In this document: in pieces, positions 1 to 10,411 of the stretch
Numbering within the stretch: the stretch's first letter is position 1
Layout of the letters: each line of letters starts with the position of its first letter
Assembly (NCBI GenBank): GCA_036850595.1
Contig: CM072165.1
Span: 12,670,609 to 12,734,608 of the forward strand
Direction: 5' to 3'
Length of the DNA: 64,000 nucleotides
Origin: Rhyacichthys aspro
Taxonomy: Eukaryota > Chordata > Actinopteri > Gobiiformes > Rhyacichthyidae
The notes under the pieces: model-generated
What the model saw: the letters and a program-made list of their open reading frames with translations, nothing else
Told to the model about the DNA's origin: nothing
The model's database searches: none
Program-made: the position numbers and the translations under genes

Positions 1-1694
1 GATAAATAACTAATAAATAAATCATGTTGCTAATTTATTAGACTGTCGAGCTCATTGTAAATGTATGACAGCGTCGACAGTGACAACAATAACAAGTGGA
101 AAGAGCTCAAGGTCATGATGAAAAGCGACATTTGCTAACTTGAAAACAACAACAGCAACAATGAACTACAGTGAAGTTTAGACATTTTTTAAATCAGGGG
201 CTTTAAAATGATCCCATTCTCTTTAATGAGACCCTTTATTAAAACCTGTGAAAAAAACAGGCGACCTATTGGACTGTTTTTTAAGATGAAAGGACTCAAA
301 CTAAATTTAGCCTCCAAACTTAATTAAATGTTGAGATGAGATGTTAACTTTCTTGAAAAACCCCACATATAATATAAAAATGAATGTATATGTATAAACT
401 TTCATTATCATGCATGTTTCTTTTGTCTATTTTGCTGAAGTGGCCATTTTGTAAAGCAGGAAGTTGCAAACTGTGACGTTTATGATACAACAGAATAAAC
501 ACAATCACAAGTCACTACAGAGGAGGCTTTTTAAACCACAGAATGGTTCAAGCAACACAGTAGTGGGTATATACTGTAGTATTTCTCACTTCTACCTGTA
601 CTGCTAAATACCCGCTTGTGAATCACCACCATAAAGATGAAAAAGATTGTTGCAAACATGCAGTTTTCCTCCATTATGTCACCGCTCCTGCAGCACTTAC
701 CTGTAGTCCACTTGTTCAATTGTCAGTGGCCATGATGGAAATAACAGTTTGCTATCATTCTGTCAGCATGGGGCAGAAAAACATTAGCTCGCTCGGAAAA
801 CAAGCACACGCCAGGTGGTGCCGTCTCTCGGTGGATAAGCAATTAGCTTTCTAGGGGCCAAAACTGTAGTTTGTCCCACATAGAAAACAAGCGCCACCTG
901 CGTGTGCAGCCGAGCAGAGCCGAGTTTCTGCTCCCCATAATAGAAAATCAGAACATCCGACAGGGGAGTGTCAAGTTGCCCTTTTCTGAATATGTTTTTA
1001 GAAGAGGTTGACAGGAAAATGAATAGATTGGGTAAGAAGGAGGGGGAAAGGCAATGGGGGTAATATCATGACAGAGAGATGAAGAGGAAGGGTTTTGGGA
1101 TGAAAATGACTACTAATAAGAAGTAAAATATTAATTAAATGAATATGGCAAAATATATGGGATGAACAAAACTTTTTGATTTTGTGGATATTCAAATTAT
1201 GCTTTAAAAAGGGGGCACATGGTACAGTATCTGGTATAATGCCCTATAAGAAAAACAGAAATTAATTTTTTTAAATTATTTCATTTTTGATTTACTTTTT
1301 CCATTTTTTTTTAAAGGTGACCAAAATCTCAGAAAAAATCCCCAAATTTTAGGAGTCAAAACTTTTGAACTGTTTGCGCCAAAAATTTTCATGCATGATT
1401 CTATACTATGAGATTTTTTTAAACTCTTAAACATGTGGTCCTTTGTTGTGTAATATCAAAATGAATGGCCTGTAAATTGACCAAATATTTAACAGTTTGG
1501 GCTTCGATTTCTTCACAATAAACCGCAATAGCTCGTTCTAATTTTCATCAATTTTCGGAGGACAGAAATCCGGTAGATGAAAGCCCAACTGAAATACATG
1601 GAGGATGAGTCAGAATTAGATCAGAAAAGGGCCACTTTCAAAACATGAAATAGACAGAAACATTTTAGTCATAAAAATGGATAGAACCACTTAC
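1..1694 (-). other. nrxn2: nrxn2 intron after SS3 (partial)
   Basis: AT-rich intron running off the left edge. No coding exon was found; the expected next exon beginning K-G-P-E-T is not here. It holds an imperfect inverted repeat at 803-909 and otherwise nothing I can name. Confidence 0.8.
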
Positions 1695-1721
1695 TGAGGC
1701 TACAGTCTATCCTGATACAAT
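1695..1721 (-). CDS. nrxn2: nrxn2 SS3 alternative microexon (27 nt)
   Basis: On the minus strand, CTGCCAG|ATTGTATC...CCTCA|GTAAGTG bounds a 27-nt exon (acceptor AG at 1722-1723, donor GT at 1693-1694). Joined to the final G of the 204-nt exon it reads D C I R I D C S L plus one base. This matches the neurexin splice-site-3 insert in LNS4 (DCIRINC in NRXN1, DCLRVGC in NRXN2). Phase 1 at both ends makes inclusion or skipping frame-neutral, a net gain of nine residues. Two cysteines are kept. The preceding intron ends in a long CU-rich tract (minus-strand complement of about 1724-1806). The exon is too short for open-frame detection. The downstream exon cannot be seen, so the last codon is inferred. 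Confidence 0.92.
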
Positions 1722-4700
1722 CTGGCAGGAGAGAGAGAGCGAAATGGTGAGATCAAATCAAAAGAGAGAGAGATAGAAGAGAAGACAGAGAGATAGAGAG
1801 AAAACATTTTACATCCTTCAAGGTACATTCTGCAGACAACCAAGCATTGCTCTGGGGCCACCATCCGGGGACAGGCTCTGAGTCAGGATCACCCTTTGTA
1901 TCTGACATCAACCTTTATCTTTCTATTCATCCCTCTTTCCAAAGCACATCAGAAGGCAAGCCACACGAGGTTTTAATGTGAATCAACCCTTTGAAATCTA
2001 TGTTTAAACCTTATGTGGTGTTTTCAGTGTGCACTTAAAAGTAAACGAGGCATTATTTGTTCAGGTTGGAAATGAACAGGCCTTTGATCGTTTTCTGCAA
2101 CAGACAGGGTCAAAATAATTACTCCATCTTTAAATTACTCTACGCATTACTATCAAATTAAGGTTTTTAGGTCTGTCTGAGGTAGTTAAAGTAGATCTGG
2201 AGGTAGTTAAAGTGTGGAAAATAAATAAAATAAAGTTAAATTACACTAAAGCTGAATTATAAGAAATCACAGTGTTGTTTGATAAAGCTAGAGGCCATAG
2301 GATTGACGTTGGACTTCATATAATGTTAAGTCCACAGACAAACAATGCATTTCTGAGCAAAACCATAGTTTTAGAAACCAATATTGTTCAGTGTCTGTGT
2401 TTTTTACCAATTCAAAAGAAATTACTAAAGAAAAAAAAAAAAGTTTAATTATTCAGGATGAAGCTGCTTTAATGATCTGCATCCTAATTATCGCACTGTC
2501 CCCAAAAATAATTAAATAATAAAAGTATTCATATCTAAAGGTCCTAAGACACTGTGAGACAAAAAAAAACACACAAAAAAACACCACACAAGGTTAAAAT
2601 GCTTTAACTAATTGGTTATATTATTTATGGTGTGTAATATTTTAACACTGAGATCATGATAAAGCTGCCATCTGGCTCAGCTCTCAAACTCTCGAGACTT
2701 TACTAGTGTAAATTTATCATCAATACTAAAAAATACAGCGCCATAAGCATTAAAAAAGTTGAATTTATTCCAAAAAGTTAGACATTTATCTCCTCAGGCA
2801 CTTAAACTGTCGCTTTATTGACTTGCAGAGTAGTCGCACTCCAACTGTGAATGAAAATCTTGTGTTTATCACAGCAGCAGATGCGCCGTCTCACACCTTT
2901 ATTTTTACGGTCCTTTTCTGGCAATTTGAGCTGCACTTGCCTTCTGCGGTACTTTAGCCATCAGAAACCCGCTAGGGAAAATAACAAGAAAAGGGTGATC
3001 TGCCCATCCCAGCCACCTCACGCCTGGTGCACACAAACCACAAGTAATAAGACTCTACCACTGTGGTTGATGATCTGCAAATGGAGCCATAGAATCGTAG
3101 AAATGGGGATTTGTGTGTTACTTAGTGGCCAAGTGTCTGGTGTAAATCTCTGCAAGAGAAAATGACAGTGTGTAGCGATGTTTAAAAGTTTTAGTAGTTC
3201 ATTTATTAAGACATGACCACTTTTATTAGTCTTACAAATAGTTAATAATAGTTTTCAGTTAAGTTAAAAAAAGAGGTTGAGCCAAAATTCGAAAAAATGT
3301 CAATATTTTGATGGTCATAACTTTGAAACTATATGTGGAAGTTAAATGAGATTTTCAGGCTTTGTTCTACACTAAGTGGAGTCTGTAACCTGTTTTGGAA
3401 TGTAGTCCAAAGTTTTATGATTTTCAAGTTATCGCCTTTCAAAAACACAAAATTTCATTATTTCATAGACTGGGCCTGCATATCTTTGCAAAAAATCACA
3501 GCAGGTCTTTATAATTTTCTAACATACTGATGTCATAATAAGATATTCTATAAAGTGCATGTGGCAGTGTGGCTGGGTTGTGGTCTCGAGCTGTCAACCG
3601 CTACAGAATAGTGGACACAAACAGCCAGGGACCAGTGTCACATTGTAGAATGAACACAAATCTTTCCAAAAAGTTCCAAAAAAATGTCCATTTGAATTTG
3701 AAAGGTTCTATCTGTCATTTTTGTCAAAGTTATCAACATATTCTTGTTTTTATCCAATTCACATTATACAAGGTGTATTTCATGTGTGTTTTATTAAAAT
3801 TTTAAGCATTTTTGGGCTCCGTTCTCAGAATGCAAATAGAACCATATCATTTTAAAGGGGTGAAATGCAGACTGTGCGAAAAAGTCTGCAAAAATTTGAA
3901 AAAGAATGTGTCAATTCTCATTTGGGAGGGCTTTGACACAATGAAGAAGTTGCAAAATGGTGAAATAGCAGATTTAATATTCTTGTGATTAATTAGCAGC
4001 CTTTCACAATATTGAGGGATTCTTGCTGGGTGTCACACTTGGCTGATTAATGCCTTGGAAAAATTGAAAAAAAACAAACAAACAAACAAGATAAAAACAA
4101 AACATGCCCCTTTGAAAAACATGGGCCTACAGCTGTGAGCCGGTCTCTCTGACTGTTTGATCCGAGGGCCGCAGACATACAAGCCATTGAAGGGATGAAA
4201 AGTTCCATCATCGGAGTGTTGGCCAGGCGAACGTGAACGAGAGAAAGCAAGAGAGAGAAGGTACGGAGAGGGGAAAGAAAGAAAAATGGCAGCCAATTTT
4301 TCAATCCCGTCACCCAATAGCCTGTCTCTTGTGGTCTAAACTCCTGTATTTTTGGGTTACGCATCTGTCACGCTCCTCCACACTTCAGCGCCTACTTCCT
4401 TCAAGAATCAGGCCGGTCTTGAGTATCTAGAGCGGGTAGGAAGGTCATAGCCATTTATCAGCGATGAAACGTTAATGAGCTCAAAGATTCATCAGCCGGT
4501 TATCCCATGAAAATGATCCATCTTCCTTTTCTCTGTGTGAGGATTTCATTGCTTAACGTGTCCATTCTTTTGCAAACACACATTTATAAAACCAAATGGG
4601 GGTCCCTGAAATGGATTATAGTGACCTCTGAGCCAAATCTGTTTCAACGGAAAATGAACTGTGAGGGAAAGTGAGACAGGAGACAGGAGAAAGACCACCT

Positions 4701-5302
4701 TAAGACGTCGGAGACAGGTTAATAGGGCGAGGCTGGGAGTCTGGCCTGGGAGTTCGTGATGGAGCTTTTTTTTTTAAATGGGACAGGGATACTATGGCAG
4801 CACAGTAGTGGAGAAGGTGGGGGAATGAATCAAAAAATTAGGTTTTCTGATAGTTTGAATGTTTTAAATATTCCTAAAGCGACCACTTCATCGGTTTGTA
4901 GAGGAAATGTTTCATCATTTGTCCTGAGAAATTCCCTTTTACAAAAGCTGTCACATAAATCAAATTCGATTAATTTGGAAAGTCGCCTTATTTCAAAATC
5001 ATCTTTAATAAATAAAGGGTTCCTTATTCTGGTGAATGTGAGGCCTCGCCAACAGCACAGGAGCTTGAACTCTAAAGATGCTAAAAATGAATTAATAATC
5101 ACCAGAGAAAGGTGTATGTAAGTCATATTATAGTAGTAACACCATGTACTTAAAATGGCCACAGAGCTTTTTTTTTTAAATCTTTTAATAAGACCTAATA
5201 AGAGAGGGAAAAAAGGGAAATTTGGACATTTTAATTAAAATAAAAATTTAAAATAATACATAAATCTACTTAGGTATTAAAGCTAACTAAAAGAGGTGTC
5301 TG

Positions 5303-5334
<32 letters not shown>

Positions 5335-5507
5335 AAAACGTCGCCTAGCCCTAATTTAACAATTAAATGTAACCATGAAACCATTTTCCCAACAAACCGA
5401 CAGTGGTCTTTCACAAGTCCAGACGCTTACACCACTATTAACAGAGCGAGAGATGAGCCGGCAGGGAATGGGGGGTTTGAACGGGTCAGGAAAGTCTGGT
5501 GTCCTAC
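1722..5507 (-). other. nrxn2: nrxn2 intron between LNS4 exon and SS3
   Basis: 3,786-nt AT-rich intron. Next to SS3 is a purine-rich plus-strand block, CU-rich in the transcript (1724-1806). Near the other end is an (AAAAC)n run at about 5308-5340, roughly 170 bases downstream of the LNS4 exon donor in transcript terms. The 121- and 110-residue frames around 4756-5162 overlap on opposite strands and look random. No other gene seen. Confidence 0.8.
1724..1806 (-). promoter_or_regulatory. nrxn2: CU-rich splicing tract before SS3 microexon
   Basis: In the transcript the last 80 or so bases before the SS3 acceptor are dominated by CUCUCU and UCUUCUCUUC runs, interrupted once by a short mixed stretch. 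Such tracts bind PTB-family repressors, which control many neuronal microexons. Binding here is inferred. Confidence 0.6.
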
Positions 5508-5711
5508 CGAGGTTCACGGTGAGCTTGACGCGGCCTCCGTCCAGCTCCAGTCTCAGGGTGTCGGCCGACTCCTTGGACGTGGTGGCCATGAGCAGACCGT
5601 ACGCCCGCTGGGACATGAAGCGCAGCGCCACGTCCTCCGCCTCCGTGTGCATCGTCACCGGCATGATGATCTTCAGGTACATGCTGCCGTCGTAACTCAG
5701 CACTGTGGCCT
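5508..5711 (-). CDS. nrxn2: nrxn2 coding exon, LNS4 start up to splice site 3 (204 nt)
   Basis: The exon encodes 68 residues, from [15 protein letters not shown] to [10 protein letters not shown]. The acceptor is CTCCAG|AGGCC at 5712-5713 and the donor is CTCG|GTAGGA at 5506-5507; phase 1 at both ends. It is the N-terminal part of LNS4 ([38 protein letters not shown]). Its end is alternative splice site 3: the last G either begins the Asp codon of the SS3 microexon or joins the following constitutive exon, which is outside the window. The length of 68 residues equals the corresponding stretch of mammalian NRXN2 as I remember it. Reading on past the donor gives non-neurexin residues, confirming the boundary. 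Confidence 0.96.
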
Positions 5712-7591
5712 CTGGAGGAGACAGAAATCAAATTAAAGATTTAGGGTCAAATAAGGCATCACTTTGTGATTGTACGGCAGCGAGTGGCCAAAGATCGCAC
5801 TGGGTTTGGGGCTGAAGTGACTCATTGGCTCATTCGCTTTAAAAACAGATGCATTCACTTGTAACCAGCTTTGAGCTAGCATTATTTTTTTTAGATTTTA
5901 TTTTATTTACGCATATACAAAACAAGGTTGTACATATATTACATTTAAAGCATGTGATGAAGGGTTGCCAGAAAACTCTATAAGTGACAAAAGTTATTGG
6001 TGGAATGCAAACTAAAAAGCAGTCAAAATCTGTATATTATCTGTATGTTAAATCTGTATTCAATATGATTAGAATATGAGCCAAATATACAGAGAGAGAG
6101 AGATATTTAACTAAAGGGACTTTCTATATGGAAAATTACCATTATGTTTTTTTTCCAGATGAATCCACATTATGTCACACTTTCATTTATCATTGGTGCC
6201 ACTTATTTAGTAAAATTTAAAAAGAAAAACCTCGTATAGTGGAAAAAGAGAGGTATACAATATACAAGCTCCTCACAGTACTTCCATAATCAGTGAAACC
6301 CTGGTGTTATATCTAGTACAAAACAAACCTTACAGCAGTGGTGAAAGGTTTATTGAAAAAAAAAAAAGTTTGAATAGACTTTTACTGACTTTCGAAAGTA
6401 AGTGATGAATGTTTGACTGGAATAACTCGACTGTTTGACTGCAATAACGGAACTCCTGTGCAGTATTTTGAGACTTTAACAACCTGCCATGAAGAAATGA
6501 AAAGGAGATGTGCTTGGTAAACTCATTTTGGAACTTCACTGGCCTCTAGCGTCAACTTTATTATGTTCTTTTTCTTTCTTTTTATTTCTCCTACAAAGCT
6601 TGTAACATAACTAGTGATGTTGCTGTCCGTGTTGAATTTTGAATTGGATTTAGCTGAAGCCCAGCACAAAATTGAGGAATATCTTATTTGGTGTAAAGTT
6701 GGCCCTATTACATACCTGTACTAAACAGTATTGTGGCCTTTAAATAAATCTGGAAATGTAATTTTTGTGCCACAATACATTGGTAAATCTAACCTAGAGT
6801 CATTAAAATACTCTATAAAACTTTGTAAAAGTATGTAAACAATTGTCAGATGGAGTTGAAACTGGTAGATTTATCCCTAAGAAATATTTAATCACAGCAT
6901 ATATTCATTAGATGTATGTAAATGTATGTCAGGTGAAGGCAGCCCACACAGAAAAACAGAAAAGTAAAAATGTGGTCCTCAGTGCACTGATAACTTTGTG
7001 CAGACAGCTGCTTATTTATTTTTTCACGTAAAGAACTTCTTCTGAATTGTTTATGTTTTGGCGGTGGGCGGATTTACATTTCAGTTTCATTCAGAAGAGA
7101 ATTTACCACCTGAAGGAAAAAAGAAAGACCATTTTAAATATTCCACTTCAAAAATTGTGTAAGAGACAAGCTTCTTTGCTACAGTCAGAGCTGGTGATAG
7201 ACCGTGTCGAATCAATCAGCCATAAATAGATGGTGCGTTCAGTGACAGGCGCCTTAGGACTGCTTCTCTTCAGCGGTGTGGGTCGATATGTGTGCGCACA
7301 GGCGAACATGAGTCACTGTCACGGGATACTCAGAGAGAGTGCTAGAACATTTCACCAAAAGATGCTAAATGTGAGCTATGAGTAGCACTAGGCATAAAAA
7401 ACATCACATACATAAGCACAGAAGCACTCTCTTCTGTCAAAAACAGCCATTCCACAAGAAAAGTGCCGGTTCTTACATATTGTGGCATCTTCTGGGTCCA
7501 TCCCTCTGCTCTATATAACAGACTGCTCTCTATGCACACAAAAAATATACTGCTTTTTTATCAAACACGCTCTCTGCAACGACACAGAACT

Positions 7592-7605
7592 CCACTAGAT
7601 GGCAC
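7592..7605 (+). promoter_or_regulatory. Candidate CTCF site
   Basis: CCACTAGATGGCAC matches the CTCF core consensus CCASYAGRKGGCRS at every position. Intronic. Sequence match only; no evidence of occupancy. Confidence 0.5.
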
Positions 7606-8799
7606 AAGAGCGCCACGAGTACCCCGTCATCTCCGCACCCACAAAAACAAACCTGTTCAAATATCACCTTTCACAAATGAAGACATTTCATCCTCCAGCT
7701 CCACTGTCCTGATTTGAATCCACTCTCTCTTTCCCTCATTAGCCCTCTGGTCCCTCACAATCCCACACCGTCATGGCTCGGTCTTCTCCGCGGAGGTGCA
7801 GAGACAAACCACCAGGTAAGGCGCCCGCAGCTAATTGGGGATGAATCCGAGGTACGTGCCGCCGTTTCGAGCGGCTCACCTCGTCTCCTGCACCACCTGT
7901 GTGTGTGAGACCGGCGCAGATGGTCGCGGTAGGCCTGGATGCTCTGCCACGCTGCTGCCAGACACACTTTCAGCTTCTATTCAACCAATCGGAGTCTGCA
8001 GGCCCTATATCTCCCTGCCCGGGGTGCCATTTGGTTTGTACATAGTTCCCCCGTGGAGCTTTTGCTTCTACTGTACAGCAGCTGCTCGGGTGTGTCAGAC
8101 ACAAGTCAGCATGTTGTCAAATGTTCACACGTGTTTCATAGTTCTAGCTTTGGTCGAGTGCCTGCAGTGTAGACTTTGTAGTGTTTAGTGTTTTGTACAA
8201 TGGATATGCTAATGTAAATAGTAGGCACGGGACAGTATGAGATTTTCTGACGGTATGAAAACCTAGAGAAAACTTTCACGTATATGGGACATGTTAAGTG
8301 TCAAATACAAAAAGCATCCTTCCAAATAAATGAGTGCATTCCCTTAAGGCAGTGCTTTAAACTCACTTTTCCACTCATTACATTGATTTTACTGGTCTAT
8401 TCCTTTGGACACAACAGTTTATTGAATATTTTGACTGCAATTAAAGTGTCTTTTTTGACTCTTTCTGCTCATAGTACAATAATGGAATATTATGGCATTA
8501 GTGGTTTCAATATCTGGTAATCGTCCCATGCTTAATGTATATCAAGGTACTGTTAGAGCTGTTAGTATTGTTCACTCAATAACAAGCTTAATGTCGGTAT
8601 CACAAATATCTACATGTGTCATAATAATAGCGTCGTCTTCAGTGTCACAGATATGTACTTTTCAGAAGCTTATATTTCTGGACATTTTTGAATTTAAGTG
8701 TTATTTATGTATAATATGTTCTGTTTATGGCTTGAAACGTGACATCAAGGATAAAGCAGTGAAAAGTGTGGTTGTGTTAGTAAGGGTCAAAGATATATA

Positions 8800-8803
<4 letters not shown>

Positions 8804-8845
<42 letters not shown>
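8804..8845. repeat. AT dinucleotide microsatellite
   Basis: Uninterrupted (AT)n of about 42 bases, followed by more ATATA-rich sequence to 8860. Confidence 0.95.
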
Positions 8846-8847
<2 letters not shown>

Positions 8848-10027
8848 ATATATAACATATGAAAGTCAGAGATTTGATTTTTTGGGCACATCTTCACAAA
8901 CGACATTGAAGATGTCATTTAAAGATAGTGTTGTATGTTATGTTTAAGTACATATTCTCCCACACATGTTTGGTTCATGCACAGATGGAGTGAAGCCTGT
9001 TTACATAGACTTACATAGAAGCACTTTACAGTCTGTACTACAGTAAAGGCTCTGATGTCTACATTTATCTGCAAGTGGAAGGAAACTGAAAATGCAATTG
9101 TTTTGAATTTGACATTTGACCGCCTTGGAGAATCATAAACTCAGATGCTAACTCATGCTAACATATGTTTTGGACGTTGTGGATAACTCTGCTGCAGAAA
9201 TGTCTTGCAGCTGGATTCTCGTGGTGACGCTAGCGTAACACTGCTACTTTTAGTTTTCGTTTCAAATCATTTATTCATTTTTCTGCTCTGCCCTCATTAC
9301 AAATGTGTGGCAACAGCTCCACGCCATTACGGGCATCTGGACTCTCTCCGAACCAATAAAACCTGACAATTTGTTGGTGGACGTTTGGGGCAGAGTAAAT
9401 AAAGGCAGGCACTTGTGACTGGAGCGTTCATTTGTTTTCTGAGCTGCAGAAATATACGTGCTACCGTCTTTTTGAAGCGATGGTGGTTCTGTCTTAGGGT
9501 GAATTCACACAAAAAACGACCATTCATTTCCTAGTGTTCATGTGAGATAGTGACAGATTTCAGTTGAAGAACCCAACTTTATGTAAATGAGGAGTGGCAT
9601 TACCGAAGCACAAAGCATTATCTGACCTCCGACCTCTGCCAGCGACTTGAATGAGGGCTGGCGACATGAATAGAGTGAGATGAGCTGAGTGATTTGTTGT
9701 TTTTTGTTGAAATATATGAACTTTAAACTGTCATTTTTACACTTACTTTTGACTTCTGTTATAGTGTGAAGGCTGCTTTTTGTAGGCTAGTGTTGAGAAA
9801 AGTTCTGCTGTGATTTAAAGCTGTGCACAGTTTCAAATATTTTCATTGCACTTGACCTTTGAACATTTCCATAAATTTGTACATGAATGAGTCGTTGAAT
9901 TTGAGCAATACTTTAACTTTTATCCTGTAAATGCAATCAAAAACAAGTTATTTATTAAGTTAGCCATTTAAATCGAAAGACCACAGATAAAGAACGCGAA
10001 GAATTACATGACAACAAAAGTACTCAC

Positions 10028-10411
10028 CTATTTCACAGTTGGTACCCAAGAACCCAGTGCCGGTGCAGTCACATATGTATCTGTTCCACCCCTCTTTACA
10101 CAGGCCTGCGTTGCCACAGGGGGCGCTGCTGCACCTCTTCTGCAGCTCGCGGGTGCAGAAGCTGCTGACACCCATGGCGCTCTGGATCTCGGCCAGACGG
10201 CGAACATCGCGGCTCTTGCCATCGATGAAGAGGTCGCGCACGCAGCCCACGTAGCCGTAGTTCAGGAGCGCCGTCCAGACCTCCGGAGGCAGGATGAGGT
10301 CGGACTTGGACTCGGGAAGTCCGCCCAAGTACATGTCACTGTCCAGGTCCAGGATCTCGCTGCCCTCGGGGGAGCTGAAGGGCATGCTGCGACTGTTTAC
10401 CGAGATGGAAC
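10028..10411 (-). CDS. nrxn2: nrxn2 coding exon, LNS3 end and EGF-like domain 2 (384 nt)
   Basis: The exon encodes about 128 residues, starting with the split Gly of GSISVNSRS. The acceptor is TATCTCAG|GTTCC at 10412-10413 and the donor is ATAG|GTGAGT at 10026-10027; it is phase 1 at both ends. Residues 1 to 86 finish LNS3 ([39 protein letters not shown]). Cys57 and Cys86 are the expected LNS disulfide pair. Residues 94 to 126 are an EGF-like module with six cysteines at about 94, 99, 105, 114, 116 and 126, including GWNRYICDC and GTGFLGTNC. The exon ends CEI plus one base, where mammalian neurexins have CER, a small difference. The 135-residue plus-strand frame here is an antisense shadow. 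Confidence 0.97.

Larger units (their letters stand above)
5712..10027 (-). other. nrxn2: nrxn2 intron between EGF2 exon and LNS4 exon
   Basis: 4,316-nt intron. It contains a perfect match to the CTCF core consensus at 7592-7605 and an AT dinucleotide run at 8804-8845. No coding sequence beyond short random frames. Confidence 0.8.

Noticed and set aside
1..1690. Search for the exon after SS3 (K-G-P-E-T-L-F)
   Set aside because: No GC-rich segment or matching codons seen; assumed to lie left of the window.
4756..5162. 121- and 110-residue frames on opposite strands
   Set aside because: They overlap, have no domains or splice logic, and sit in AT-rich intron.
5296..5736. 146-residue plus-strand open frame
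   Set aside because: It overlaps the LNS4 exon on the other strand and begins in an AAAAC run; it is an antisense shadow of GC-rich coding sequence.
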